A DNA stretch of 64,000 nt from Laspinema sp. D2d (GCF_025370755.1 NZ_JAMXFC010000015.1:62001-126000), one strand, 5' to 3'; counted from the first letter of the stretch, positions 36,146 to 46,277 are shown. The notes: generated from the letters alone by a model not told the origin. Program-made: numbers and translations.

Positions 36146-36947
36146 ATTCGGGTCTCCCTTCAGGTACAGATCGATTAATTGGATTGAGTGAATGACTAAA
36201 TTAATTGTAGTAGTTCTTCGTAATCAGACTGTGACTTCTGTCATAAGCTCTGCCTTCACAATCCTTCAAAAGAGCTTTCTATAAACATCTTTTGGGCAAT
36301 CAAGACATCAAAAAATTACTCTTTCTATTCAGTCCGGATTCTCAGGGGCGATCGCAACAACTCAGTTTGTCCCAATTCTTGGGTTCAACCTCCCCTATCC
36401 TTCTCATCATTTCACAGTTTTGTCCTGGTTGAGTCGGTTCCCTTCAGACTTCCCTTCACGAGTGCAGGTATTGTCTGCCTCATCCAGAGTCAACCGGGTT
36501 CAACTCAATTTCTAAGTCCAGACCCTATGAAAGGGGGATGGGGGAGATAGGGAGGATAGGGGGGATGGGGGAGATAGGGAGGATAGGGGAGATAGGGGAG
36601 ATAGGGAAGATAGGGAAGATGTTCAACTCAATTCCTAAGTCCCGACCCTATGGAAGGGGACTCTCCTAATGGGATTCTAAAATAGGAGCATTGGTTTGAA
36701 ACTATTAAAAAGTCTGCAAAACAAAGACGGATGATTTGGAAAAATGTTCCTCACCGATACAACATTAAGGATGGAAATTGTCCAATCTCCCGGAATTGAG
36801 TTGATTGGATTAGGAGGGATAGGTCTGGACGGTTGATTTGAAGAGCCAAAGGAGCAAAAACCGGGTTTCTGCCTCAGAAAACGTGAGGGGGAGGCCAAAA
36901 TTTTGTCCAGAATCCCGGTTTCTCTTTCCCCTCGTTTACTGACGCCT
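36146..36947. repeat. Spacer with a minisatellite between two 39-bp direct repeats
   Basis: A 39-bp sequence starting GTTCAACTCAATTTCTAAGT (36498-36536) recurs at 36621-36659 with three mismatches. Between them lie tandem 8-10 bp units of the type AGATAGGG(G/A). Further right is a paired ACCGGGTTTCT / CCCGGTTTCT repeat (36855-36935). No gene recognised. Confidence 0.75.
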
Positions 36948-38945
36948 CTAGGAAGTGGGGGTACGACGATTAACTACCCGATAGACATCAACGGTTTGCT
37001 GCTTGCCTTTGAGGGCCAGGGGTCCCCAGTGTTCCACATTATACTCATCTTGAATATGAATGAGGGTTTCGTAGGCGATTAGGACGCGACAAATACTGGC
37101 TTGTCGGTCTTTCTCACAGCTTTCTAAGCGAGAGGCAATGTTAACGCTATCGCCGATAATGCCGTATTCCTGACGTTCCTTTCCCCCTAGACTACCGGCA
37201 ACCACAGCCCCGGTAAAAATTCCGACCCGCATCTGAATCACGGGGAGGCCGCGTTTTTGCCAGTTGCGGTTGAGTTCTTGGAGGCGATCGCCCATTGCCA
37301 GACCCGAGGCGACGGCATTGCGGGCATCCCGCGCGATATCTGCACTCGAATGACGAGGCAGGGGAACCCCAAACGCTGCCATAATCCCATCCCCGGTAAA
37401 CTTATTAATAATGCCTTGATGTTCTTGGATCACTTGGCTCAGAACATCTAAATATTCGTTTAACCACTCTAGGAGGGCTTCGGGGGGCATTTGTTCTGAG
37501 ATTGTGCTGAAGTCCTTGAGGTCGGTAAATAACATCGTAGCAGTCAGTTTTTGGCCGGGAAGTTTACCATCTTTGAGCAGGCGATCGCGGTTTTCCCAGA
37601 GTGCATCGGCAATTTCTGGGGCGGCATTTTGTCCTAAGAGTTTCATGACGATCTGCTGTTGCTGTCCAGATTGGTAGGCACGAAATGCCACCACCCCAGC
37701 GAGGGCGATCGCCAACCCAACCAGAGGGGTTACTACGGGGACCCAACCCGCTTGAGTAAACAAGATCCCACTGACAACACATAAACTCGCGGCGCTCACG
37801 CCTCCGACCAAGGGTAAAATTAACGGATGCCGAATCAGCCAAGCGATGGTCCCTCCCACGGTGATCCAGCTCATCACCCAGAGGACTTCGGCCCACTCCG
37901 GCCATACCCAAAACAAAGGCCGCCCGTCTAAGACGGAGCTCAACAACTGACTGAGCATTTGGGTATGAATCAACACCCCGGGCATCAAGGGATTGTCCTG
38001 TCGTGAACTATAGGGGGTATAGTGCACATCTTTGATGCTCGCAGCGGTGGTCCCGATGACAATAATTTTATCCCGGATCCATTCGGGTTCCAGGCGATCG
38101 GCTAGGACCTCAGATAAGGGAATGGACGGGGCTACCTCCTTTCGAGATCGATAATTGAGTAGAATCTGGAAGCCTTGAGCATCCAGATGGGTATAACCCC
38201 CGGAGTTAGGCTGCAAAGGCGCTAATACCGCTTTTCCCCAGACGATGTGACCGGGTTGGGTTTCACTGGGTTGAGGAAACAACCCCTGGTCTCCTAAATA
38301 CAGCATCGCCAGTTTCAGGGAAAAAGAAAAGTTAGTGTTCCCATTGGATACGAAGCTGATTAAATTGCGGCGAATCGGTCCATCGGGATCCATTACCAAG
38401 TCATTAAAGCCGATGCGGTCTGCTGGGACAGTCGGGGGTGGGTTGACCCCGGGGGAAGCGTTTCTAATGGCAATGATATTTGGGGCTTCTAATTCTTTTA
38501 GCAGTTCGGGATGTCCCGGGGGTTGGGGGAGATCCCGATATAGGTCCAGGCCGATCGCCACGGGTTCATATCGTTGCAAATTCTCCAATACCTGGGCCAG
38601 GATGCGATCGGATAGGGGCCATTTCTCGGCCTGGATGTCTTCTTCAGAAATCTCTACGATCGCAATCCGAGGGTCTGGGGGTTCATCGGAACGCCACTGC
38701 ATCAGCCGATCAAAAACCATCAGTTCCCCATGTTGGAACGCGCCGAGTTGACGGACTCCCAGGACAACACCGGAGGTACAAAGGGTCGCCATCCCCACCA
38801 CCGCTACCCCCGTCAAATCGGGCAGTTTTTTTTGAATCTGGCGCAAGAACTTAGCAAACACAGATCTCCTACTGTGATTTAATCTTTTAGATTCGTGGGT
38901 TTTATCAAAAAACTCTTGATTTTGGCGTACCATAACACCGCTCAT
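36948..38945 (-). CDS. CHASE2-domain adenylate/guanylate cyclase
   Basis: Class III nucleotide cyclase making cAMP (or cGMP) in response to an unknown extracytoplasmic signal. The start is uncertain: ATG 38945 (665 residues) or ATG 38933. The longer TTG frame to 39029 is less likely. One N-terminal membrane segment (LTGVAVVGMATLCTSGVVLG) precedes the CHASE2 domain (about 60-330, with AIVEISEEDIQAEKWPLSDR), then three membrane helices (WAEVLWVMSWITVGGTIAWL and following). The C-terminal cyclase domain (about 455-640) has LFTDLKDFSTISEQM and NKFTGDGIMAAFG, giving both metal aspartates and the purine-binding Lys, and EYGIIGDSVNIASRLE. All catalytic residues look intact, so it should be active. 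Confidence 0.9.
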   Translation of the reverse strand: MSGVMVRQNQEFFDKTHESKRLNHSRRSVFAKFLRQIQKKLPDLTGVAVVGMATLCTSGVVLGVRQLGAFQHGELMVFDRLMQWRSDEPPDPRIAIVEISEEDIQAEKWPLSDRILAQVLENLQRYEPVAIGLDLYRDLPQPPGHPELLKELEAPNIIAIRNASPGVNPPPTVPADRIGFNDLVMDPDGPIRRNLISFVSNGNTNFSFSLKLAMLYLGDQGLFPQPSETQPGHIVWGKAVLAPLQPNSGGYTHLDAQGFQILLNYRSRKEVAPSIPLSEVLADRLEPEWIRDKIIVIGTTAASIKDVHYTPYSSRQDNPLMPGVLIHTQMLSQLLSSVLDGRPLFWVWPEWAEVLWVMSWITVGGTIAWLIRHPLILPLVGGVSAASLCVVSGILFTQAGWVPVVTPLVGLAIALAGVVAFRAYQSGQQQQIVMKLLGQNAAPEIADALWENRDRLLKDGKLPGQKLTATMLFTDLKDFSTISEQMPPEALLEWLNEYLDVLSQVIQEHQGIINKFTGDGIMAAFGVPLPRHSSADIARDARNAVASGLAMGDRLQELNRNWQKRGLPVIQMRVGIFTGAVVAGSLGGKERQEYGIIGDSVNIASRLESCEKDRQASICRVLIAYETLIHIQDEYNVEHWGPLALKGKQQTVDVYRVVNRRTPTS

Positions 38946-39343
38946 TCCCGAATGCTCAACCCAGGATACCCCTGTTTTTTTGACAGTATGACATGATTTT
39001 AACCCGGAGTGAGGGGTCAGACCCTTCAATTTTATTCAAGGAGCGATCGTCAAGGTTTTAGGTGTTGTGGAAGAAGTTCTGAAATACTTTACCCTGCATT
39101 TGCCCGATATAAATATAAATATTTTTCACTTCAACAAAACTCAAAAGGAATCAGAGCTTAAATAATAGGGAATAGATTAAAGAGAAGGTACCGGAAAATT
39201 CCTTGCATCTCTAAATTATCAAACTTGTTAAGGCGTGATCAACCGCAAGAAAGGGAGTGATACTTTTAGGGGATCCACGAGGAGGGAGAGGAGACTGTTT
39301 CGTTATTAATTACCCGACAGTCAACTCCCCTATTGTCCCTTGC
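38946..39343. other. Spacer, no gene recognised
   Basis: AT-rich around 39100-39170 (ATATAAATATAAATATTTTTC). It probably contains the cyclase promoter. No RNA or repeat identified. Confidence 0.35.
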
Positions 39344-40123
39344 CTACAAATATCGGGTGAGCTGAATCCGATAGCGTTCTTTTTTCGTGACTTGAACTTC
39401 TCCCACTTCTAGGCGTCCTTTCCCCCGAATGGCGATTAAATCGTTGGGTTTAACTTGGTAACTGGTTTGAGAGATGTCTTTCCAGTTAACGCGGACATCC
39501 CCACTATTAATTAAATCGGCCATTTTGCTGCGAGACATCCCAAATCCAGCGGAGGCGATCGCATCTAAGCGCATGGATGCTTCTACGGTGGTTAACTCTT
39601 TCTTTTTGGGTTCTCGAATTTTCAATTCCGCCAACTCAATGCGCTGGGTTTTCACCGGGACCGATCGCACCTGAGTTAAACTCATCTCGAAAAATTCCAC
39701 CAAATCTGGGGAGACAATCGCCTGTGCACCGCGTTCCCCCAGTACAATAATATCTCCGACTTTTTCGCGGACGATGCCAGTACCCAAGATAGAGCCTAAA
39801 AAGTCCCGGTGACTAGCTGAATCAAACAAAAAGTTACCGGCAATTTCTAACGCCGCTAAGGGGACGCTGGTAGCATCTAAAGGTAAATCTATGCGGGCGA
39901 TCGCCACCCGTTGTCGTTCCGCCTGGGGATATCCCCCAAAGGCGACCAAATGAACCTCCGTCAGGCGATTAAACGCCTTCTGGGTTTCCATCAGTTCGAT
40001 CGGCGAAAGAAAATCCGTAACCGCCACTTCCCAGGTTTTGATTGCGCGATCGGCCAGATCGAGGATACGAGCCATTTGCTCGCGATTTTCAACCCCTTTT
40101 AATAGTTCTTCCCTTGGCAGCAT
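39344..40123 (-). CDS. Photosystem II S4-domain protein (YlmH-like)
   Basis: 259 residues, matching the cyanobacterial/plastid S4 family annotated as PSII S4 protein. The N-terminal 170 or so residues are a YlmH-type domain (VHLVAFGGYPQAERQRVAIAR, then FLGSILGTGIVREKVGDI and VEFFEMSLTQVRS). Residues about 183-245 form the S4 RNA-binding domain (MRLDAIASAGFGMSRSKMADLINSGDVRVNWKDIS). It is probably an RNA- or ribosome-binding protein; a direct PSII role is not proven by sequence. ATG 40123. Confidence 0.88.
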   Translation of the reverse strand: MLPREELLKGVENREQMARILDLADRAIKTWEVAVTDFLSPIELMETQKAFNRLTEVHLVAFGGYPQAERQRVAIARIDLPLDATSVPLAALEIAGNFLFDSASHRDFLGSILGTGIVREKVGDIIVLGERGAQAIVSPDLVEFFEMSLTQVRSVPVKTQRIELAELKIREPKKKELTTVEASMRLDAIASAGFGMSRSKMADLINSGDVRVNWKDISQTSYQVKPNDLIAIRGKGRLEVGEVQVTKKERYRIQLTRYL

Positions 40124-40392
40124 TCTGGCAGTAATTCTTTCTTAACACTAGGGTTTATTTTATCCTTTGAACTGGAAGGTTGACAGGAAAGGGGCCACTA
40201 TTGCGATCGGGCATCCGGGGTGAGGGGTTTCCGATAGTCCTCTCCTCCACTTGGGGTCATGCACCTCAACTTTGAACCCGTGGGGTGGAAAAAAATTCTC
40301 CCTCCAGTTGTCCCAATCTTGTCCCACCTAAGCTAAATATTAGAGATGGCTCTTTTTTTTCCCCTTAACTGGGATTAGTATTTTTAAACGGT

Positions 40393-40998
40393 ATGAATAG
40401 TGAAGTCATGGCCCAGATCGTGGCGCTATACGATCGCATTGATACGGAAACGGCAGCATTTCAAGCAGCAACGGGATTGAACTGTCCCCCGGGATGCGGC
40501 AAATGCTGTGAAAATCCGGAAGTAGAGGCAACGGTCCTAGAAATGATGCCCCTGGCCCTAGAGTTATGGCGAACTGGAGAAGCAGCAGGGTATTTAGAAC
40601 GCCTTTCTAGCCTAAATTCGCCTGCATCTTGTCTCTGTTATCGCTCAGATCCGGTGGTTCCAGGGAATGGGCGCTGTAGTGTGTATCCCTGGCGACCCAC
40701 CCTCTGCCGATTGTTCGCCTTTGCGACGGTGAAGAATAAGCTGGGGAATCCGGAATTAGCTGCCTGTATTCGGCAAAAGCAGACGATTCCGGACCAAGTA
40801 GAAGGGGCAAAAATGGCGATCGCCTCCGGGATGAGTGCACCCAACTTCGGAGAAATTGCCGACGCCGTGGCAAATATTGATCCTTCTCTCGGCAGCGATC
40901 GGTTTCCCATTAATCATGCCTTAAAACAAGCGTTACAACGGGTTGGACTCCTGGCTCATTTGACCCTTGGAGAACAGAATGGTGACTGTGTAGCCTAA
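40393..40998 (+). CDS. YkgJ-family Fe-S/Zn cysteine-cluster protein
   Basis: 201 residues. The cysteine cluster is clear: NCPPGCGKCCENPEVEATVLEM (about 30-51) with C-x3-C-x2-CC, then CLCYRSD, GRCSVYPWRPTLCRLF (near 95-110) and AACIRQK. This matches the CxxCxxCC family (YkgJ), proposed to bind an Fe-S cluster or zinc. Function unknown. Divergent from the S4 gene. Confidence 0.85.
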   Translation: MNSEVMAQIVALYDRIDTETAAFQAATGLNCPPGCGKCCENPEVEATVLEMMPLALELWRTGEAAGYLERLSSLNSPASCLCYRSDPVVPGNGRCSVYPWRPTLCRLFAFATVKNKLGNPELAACIRQKQTIPDQVEGAKMAIASGMSAPNFGEIADAVANIDPSLGSDRFPINHALKQALQRVGLLAHLTLGEQNGDCVA

Positions 40999-41143
40999 AA
41001 CAAGGGAGTGTCCCTAAGTTGCTCAAAAATGACTGAATTCGTAATATCAAACCTGAAGAAACCACTCAATTTTTAGCTTCCCGTTTGTCATAACGATTTC
41101 AGTCGTTTTCAGATTGGCAAATCCCCCAGAATCATCACTACTT

Positions 41144-41650
41144 TTACTCTTCTAAGTAACTTTTTAAGCCTTCCAAATCGAGCTTTCTTAAAATTAGACT
41201 GGCTTGATTGATTGCCCGGGGGGAACCATTCACCACAATCAAGTATTTGCCGCGATTGAGGCGATTGCGATAGGGTAAGGCATCGCCACTGCCGAAGGCA
41301 ACTCCGGCACCGCCTCCGACAAAAAAGCTCCCCATTGCCCCGGCAACGGCACCGCAGAGGCCGCCGACGACATGATTACCAATTTCACCGGCCCAACTAA
41401 AGGTTTGTAAACCGGAAATGACACTAAAAATGATTCCCGCTACAAACCCAAAGGGAATGAGCCAAGTTGCCATCAATTTACTTTGTTTAATTGCTTGTTC
41501 GTTGGGGTCGATTAAGCCATATTCATCAGCACTTTTATAACCCCTACCCAAAATAGAAACTTGGTTGAGGGGAAAGCCTTCTGCTTCGAGGACAGAGTAA
41601 GCGGTTTCTGCTTGAATTCGGTCTGATACAACAGCAACGAGATAGTTCAT
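41144..41650 (-). CDS. Glycine-zipper-type membrane or stress protein
   Basis: 168 residues. Residues 1-50 form a small alpha/beta region (MNYLVAVVSDRIQAETAYSVLEAEGFPLNQVSILGRG), like the N-terminus of heat-induced stress protein YflT and low-temperature-induced families. Then come two hydrophobic, glycine-rich stretches (ATWLIPFGFVAGIIFSVISG, about 67-86, and VVGGLCGAVAGAMGSFFVGGGAGVAFGSGD, about 99-128), suggesting a membrane hairpin. A second alpha/beta piece closes the protein (GKYLIVVNGSPRAINQASLILRKLD). Function unknown. Confidence 0.75.
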   Translation of the reverse strand: MNYLVAVVSDRIQAETAYSVLEAEGFPLNQVSILGRGYKSADEYGLIDPNEQAIKQSKLMATWLIPFGFVAGIIFSVISGLQTFSWAGEIGNHVVGGLCGAVAGAMGSFFVGGGAGVAFGSGDALPYRNRLNRGKYLIVVNGSPRAINQASLILRKLDLEGLKSYLEE

Positions 41651-42278
41651 GGAGCAAATCTATGAGGTTAATATACGGGCCTAAGAACGAGTTGAGGGGT
41701 TTCCCGATCGCCTGAATGCTTCGGAACCCAGTCTCAGTTCTCTGTAGTTAGGATACCACTAATGAAAAAACCCGCCTCAGTTTTCTAAGATTTAGGGCGA
41801 TGTTTTTCAGGGAAGTTAAATAAATTCAGCTTGGAGAGTTTTAAAATAAAAGTAGCCGAATTCAGAAGAGAAACCTCAGCCAACCTCGGATATTAGAAGG
41901 GTAGTCGAGTCGCTTCTTGTTAACAATTCAGGGCCTAATCCCGATGGGCAAAAGGCCGGGGAGGGGAAACCACAGGGGCTGAGTTCACGGAGGGCTGAGG
42001 AAGCAAAGCGGTTGGGGTCCGGATCCGGAAAACCAAAATTCCACTTACCGAAACCTTAAAAATTTTAAGTCATTGAGCTATAGCAGACCCTTTCCAGTTA
42101 AAATGACCTACTGCAACAAGTCTGGCCGGTAGACCGAGGAGAGAGAGATTGCACTGCGATCGCAAAGCGTCTCGGAACGAGAATCGCCACCTCCCTCGGA
42201 CCCGACGAGACCTGTTGCCCCCGGAAACTCCCCGGTAAGAGGAGACTGCTGTTGTTTGTTGCCACCTAAACGCTGACC
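41651..42278. other. serA upstream spacer, no gene recognised
   Basis: A long leader-like region before serA, with GC-rich potential structure from 41930 to 42020 (GGGCCTAATCCCGATGGGC, then AAAGGCCGGGGAGG). It matches no riboswitch I can name. A possible extended promoter is TTGAGC near 42074 with TAAAAT near 42099, but the spacing is about 20 bp. Confidence 0.35.
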
Positions 42279-43862
42279 ATGCCCAAGGTTCTTGTCTCCG
42301 ATCCCATAGACCAAGCTGGACTGGATATCCTCTCCCAAGTTGCCCAAGTTGACGTCAAAACAGGGCTATCCAACGAAGAATTAGTTCAGATTATCCCCGA
42401 ATACGACGCGCTGATGATTCGTTCGGGGACCCGCGTCACCCCAGAAATTATCGAAGCCGGTAACCAACTTAAAATTATTGGTCGTGCCGGAGTCGGTGTG
42501 GATAATGTTGATGTTCCCTCCGCTACCCGTAAAGGGATCGTCGTGGTGAACTCCCCGGAAGGAAACACGATCGCTGCGGCGGAACACGCCCTGGCAATGA
42601 TGCTTTCCCTTTCTCGCTACATTCCTGATGCCAACCAGTCGGTTAAAAATGGCAAATGGGACCGCAAAAGCTATGTTGGTGCAGAGGTCTACAAAAAGAC
42701 CCTCGGCATTGTGGGATTAGGGAAAATTGGCTCCCATGTGGCGGCAGCGGCGAAAGCGATGGGGATGAAGTTACTCGCTTATGATCCCTTTATTTCCATT
42801 GAACGGGCGGATCATCTCGGATGCCGGTTAGTCGATATGGATTTACTGTTTCGGGAATCGGACTACATCACCCTACATATTCCGAAAACCCCAGAAACGG
42901 CTAATCTGATTAATGCTGAAGCCCTCGCCAAGATGAAACCCACGGTGCGGATTATCAACTGCGCCAGAGGAGGCATTATTGATGAGGCGGCTTTAGCTGA
43001 GGCATTGAAAGCGGGACGAATTGGGGGGGCCGCCCTGGATGTTTATGACAATGAACCCTTAGAAGCGGATTCTCCTTTGCGCAGTCTAGGGAAAGAAGCG
43101 ATTCTGACGCCCCACTTGGGGGCCTCTACGGCAGAAGCTCAAATCAATGTGGCAATCGATGTTGCCGAACAAATTAGAGACGTTCTTCTCGGGTTACCGG
43201 CGCGATCGGCGGTGAATATCCCCGGTTTGTACCCCGATGCTTTGGAAAAACTCCGCCCTTACTTGCAACTGGCAGAAAACCTGGGGAATTTGGTGGGTCA
43301 GTTGGCTGGGGGTCGCGTCGAGTTGCTGAATGTTCGTCTCCAAGGGGAATTGGCGGATAATAACAGTCAACCGATTGTGGTGGCAGCCCTCAAAGGCTTA
43401 CTCTCCCAAGCGCTACGGGAACGGGTCAACTATGTGAATGCCAGCATTGAAGCGAAAGAACGAGGCATTCGCATTATTGAAACTCGGGATGCTTCCATTC
43501 GTGACTATACGGGTTCTCTGCACCTAGAAGCCAAGGGTGCCCTTGGGGACCACTCGGTGACAGGTGCGCTGTTGGGAGATGGGGAAATTCGGATTACGGA
43601 TATCGATGAGTTTCCCATTAATGTCCCCCCAACTCACCATATGCTGTTTACTCGCCACCGGGATATGCCGGGAATTATTGGCAAAATTGGCTCTCTGTTG
43701 GGCAGTTTTAATGTCAATATTGCCAGTATGCAGGTGGGTCGCAAAATCGTGCGCGGGGATGCGGTGATGGTATTGAGCCTGGATGACCCCCTTCCGGAAG
43801 GGATTTTAGCAGAAATTATGAAGGTTCCAGGTATTCGGGATGCCTATACGGTAATGTTATAG
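42279..43862 (+). CDS. serA: D-3-phosphoglycerate dehydrogenase
   Basis: First step of phosphoserine-pathway serine synthesis: oxidation of 3-phosphoglycerate with NAD+. The 527 residues match the long SerA form. Visible are KIIGRAGVGVDNVD (about 65-78), the Rossmann motif GIVGLGKIGSHVA (about 143-155), the catalytic region INCARGGIIDE (Arg) and LTPHLGASTAEAQ (His). An intervening allosteric substrate-binding domain and a C-terminal ACT domain (HHMLFTRHRDMPGIIGKIGSLLGSFNVNIASMQVGR, about 447-482) complete it, so serine feedback is likely. It is cytoplasmic. Confidence 0.96.
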   Translation: MPKVLVSDPIDQAGLDILSQVAQVDVKTGLSNEELVQIIPEYDALMIRSGTRVTPEIIEAGNQLKIIGRAGVGVDNVDVPSATRKGIVVVNSPEGNTIAAAEHALAMMLSLSRYIPDANQSVKNGKWDRKSYVGAEVYKKTLGIVGLGKIGSHVAAAAKAMGMKLLAYDPFISIERADHLGCRLVDMDLLFRESDYITLHIPKTPETANLINAEALAKMKPTVRIINCARGGIIDEAALAEALKAGRIGGAALDVYDNEPLEADSPLRSLGKEAILTPHLGASTAEAQINVAIDVAEQIRDVLLGLPARSAVNIPGLYPDALEKLRPYLQLAENLGNLVGQLAGGRVELLNVRLQGELADNNSQPIVVAALKGLLSQALRERVNYVNASIEAKERGIRIIETRDASIRDYTGSLHLEAKGALGDHSVTGALLGDGEIRITDIDEFPINVPPTHHMLFTRHRDMPGIIGKIGSLLGSFNVNIASMQVGRKIVRGDAVMVLSLDDPLPEGILAEIMKVPGIRDAYTVML

Positions 43863-44115
43863 GAGGAAAAGTTTCCTGAAGGCAGAAGACGGGTTGTAGG
43901 TCCCCGGTGTCAGGGTCGGCTCGATCGCAGAGCGGATCAAAGGTGTCTTTTGAATCCCAATCCGTGACATGGAACGGTGATTTGGTGAGGGATAGAACCC
44001 AAGAACCATTGATGTCTGAAAGCGTTTGACTCTGACCCGGTGCGATCGCCCGCCCATCTGCTCTGATCCAAGGACAAGACAGCAACTGCAAATCAGGACT
44101 CTGAACTCACGGGCT

Positions 44116-45003
44116 ATGGCTAACAACTGGTGGGAAATACAAGTGCTCTGCGATCCCGCGTTAGAAGATTTGGTCTTCTTACGGGTGGAAACTTTTGGCT
44201 GTCGCGGTACTGCCAGTGAAATGAAAGGCCATTCCTGTTTGATTTCAGCCTATCTCCCCCAGGAACGGGCGCATTTATTGGATTTGGCAGCCCTGTCTCT
44301 GCTCTTTCGTCAAGATGCCCTCTGCGTCAATTTGCCGATTCCCGCAGTTCAGTGGAATCTAATTGAGGAGGAGGATTGGTCCAGTAGTTGGAAGCAACAC
44401 TGGCATCCGGAAGAAATTGGCGATCGCTTTGTCGTTAACCCTGCATGGCTGCCCATTCCTGAAACCGATCGCCTAGTCTTACAATTAGATCCCGGTGTGG
44501 CTTTCGGGACGGGCGCTCATCCCACGACCCAACTCTGTCTCGAAGCCCTGGAAATGCGCCTGGGATATGAAGAAACTCACGCCACAATCGCAGATATTGG
44601 CTGTGGTTCGGGGATTTTATCCATTGGAGCAATTTTACTCGGGGCCAAGCAGGTTTATGCGGTGGATACGGACCCTCTAGCGGTGAAATCGACTCTACGC
44701 AATCGAGAATTAAATCAGATTGATGAGTCGCTTTTACAGACTCAATTGGGCAGTATTGAGATGATTAAACAACTCAGTGAGGAACCCGTTGATGGGATTG
44801 TGTGTAATATCCTCGCTGAAGTCATTATTGATTTAATTCCCCAAATGGATGCCATTTCTAAACCCAGCACTTGGGGCATTATTAGTGGAGTTTTATTAGA
44901 CCAAGCCAAACCTGTAGCAGATACTCTGGAACAATATGGGTGGGTGGTGGCAACCCTTTGGCGACGCAAAGATTGGTGTTGTTTCACCATTCGCCGTAAC
45001 TAA
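44116..45003 (+). CDS. prmA: Ribosomal protein L11 methyltransferase
   Basis: 295 residues from ATG 44116 (a longer frame adds 30 non-conserved residues). S-adenosylmethionine-dependent methylation of ribosomal protein L11. The N-terminal substrate-binding region begins [20 protein letters not shown]; the methyltransferase part has [41 protein letters not shown] (SAM motif I) and [18 protein letters not shown] (motif with catalytic-loop N-x-L-A). Its stop overlaps the stop of the convergent membrane-protein gene by 4 nt. It is 254 bp downstream of serA on the same strand, a conserved pairing in many cyanobacteria by my recollection. Confidence 0.95.
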   Translation: MANNWWEIQVLCDPALEDLVFLRVETFGCRGTASEMKGHSCLISAYLPQERAHLLDLAALSLLFRQDALCVNLPIPAVQWNLIEEEDWSSSWKQHWHPEEIGDRFVVNPAWLPIPETDRLVLQLDPGVAFGTGAHPTTQLCLEALEMRLGYEETHATIADIGCGSGILSIGAILLGAKQVYAVDTDPLAVKSTLRNRELNQIDESLLQTQLGSIEMIKQLSEEPVDGIVCNILAEVIIDLIPQMDAISKPSTWGIISGVLLDQAKPVADTLEQYGWVVATLWRRKDWCCFTIRRN

Positions 45004-45593
45004 TCTTTCCGGTAATTCTGGACTAGGGGACGAGCGTACCTATAGAAATAGGCGATCGCAGAGAATCCGGCGATCGTCACCAGCAGTCCTTTCCCGATTC
45101 CCGAAGCAACCCCGGGAAAACTCACCGCCGTTGCGATCCATACCGCCAGCACTTCTAACCCCGCAACAATTCTGCCATAATGCTGCGGATCCCAATAAGA
45201 AATCGGACTAATCAGGCGATAATCACTCAAGGGAAAAAAGTGCCGATGGGCGTCATCATGATGCACCGGCAAATCTCCTAATGAATGAATCACCATACTC
45301 ATAAAGATATATTTTCCAGTTTCCCAACCGCCATAATTAGCCAAAATTGCTGCAAAAATGGCGACAGGAATCGAATGAAATAATGCTACCCAATTTTGCA
45401 ACCCCGGTTGCCAATACCCCTCATTCCAAATTTGACGTTCGGGCAGTTTTTTGATGAATTTAGCCCAACCATAAAACAAAAAGATGGGGAGGTCCGGCAG
45501 AATTGCACCCAGGGCGATCGCCAGATTCGCTTCGGGTCGGGAAAACTGACTGAACACAGCGAGATTGACGATCGCATGACTGGATGTATTCAT
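45000..45593 (-). CDS. Integral membrane protein, YdjM/metal-dependent-hydrolase-like
   Basis: 197 residues with about five hydrophobic segments. It resembles DUF457/YdjM-type membrane proteins: [13 protein letters not shown] (His6), [19 protein letters not shown] (about 26-44), [14 protein letters not shown], and [34 protein letters not shown] (about 103-136) with several His/Asp residues suitable for metal binding. Function not established. Its stop is shared with prmA (the CTAA tetranucleotide at 45000-45003 holds both stop codons). Confidence 0.75.
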   Translation of the reverse strand: MNTSSHAIVNLAVFSQFSRPEANLAIALGAILPDLPIFLFYGWAKFIKKLPERQIWNEGYWQPGLQNWVALFHSIPVAIFAAILANYGGWETGKYIFMSMVIHSLGDLPVHHDDAHRHFFPLSDYRLISPISYWDPQHYGRIVAGLEVLAVWIATAVSFPGVASGIGKGLLVTIAGFSAIAYFYRYARPLVQNYRKD

Positions 45594-45736
45594 CAGGTAC
45601 GGCTTCAGTAAATCGTTACTCCCCGTTAAGATATCCCATCACGGCCTCAATTTACTACCCCCTCCCTCAATCAGGGTTACAAACCGGAAGTTCAACCCAG
45701 GAAGAGTCGCCCAAACTTCCAGGGATCTCCATTCCC

Positions 45737-46054
45737 TCACAGCAGGGATTCCAGTTTGGGAATCAGGTGTTCTGCACTGAGAAATCCCTCAAATCGCTGG
45801 ACAGGTTTTCCATTTTTAAATAGAACTAAAGTCGGCAAGGCATAAATACGATGCTCTGTTGCCAAATCCTGGTATTTCTCCGTATCAATTTTAACAACCT
45901 GAATCCGATTTTTTAAGCGAGTATTCACTTCTTCCAATACGGGACCCATCATTTGACAGGGACCGCACCAAGCGGCATAAAAATCCACCAGCACAGGTAA
46001 TTCAGAACCCGTGAGCATTTCTTCAAAACTGGCAAACTGTTTTTTAACGGTCAT
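45737..46054 (-). CDS. Thioredoxin
   Basis: 105 residues from ATG 46054, giving the standard thioredoxin start MTVKKQFASFEEML; the longer frame adds 33 unlikely residues. The active site is AAWCGPCQMM (Cys30, Cys33), with cis-Pro in YALPTLVLF. It is a cytoplasmic dithiol-disulfide reductase. The acidic/neutral surface text resembles cyanobacterial TrxA/TrxB-type proteins; the exact class cannot be set by eye. Confidence 0.92.
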   Translation of the reverse strand: MTVKKQFASFEEMLTGSELPVLVDFYAAWCGPCQMMGPVLEEVNTRLKNRIQVVKIDTEKYQDLATEHRIYALPTLVLFKNGKPVQRFEGFLSAEHLIPKLESLL

Positions 46055-46277
46055 AGACTTAAACGGCTCTTTTGAACCGAGAATTACAATATCTCTATGA
46101 TAGCTAGAGCATGAATATCCGGTGGGGGGGGATAAAAACCCGCTGGATTGCAATCGGGTAACCCCACAAGGGATGAAGTATTTATACTGGGAATCAACGA
46201 TTAAAGAGTTGATGGGAACCCGTTAAAGAATCGCAAAATTAGGGAGAATATTGAGGCAAGATTGAGGATGCATAACG

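Noticed and set aside
36537-36620. CRISPR-like array
   Set aside because: Units are only 8-10 bp and directly adjacent, so this is a minisatellite.
41930-42030. Riboswitch before serA
   Set aside because: GC-rich and foldable, but it matches no known riboswitch core that I can recognise.
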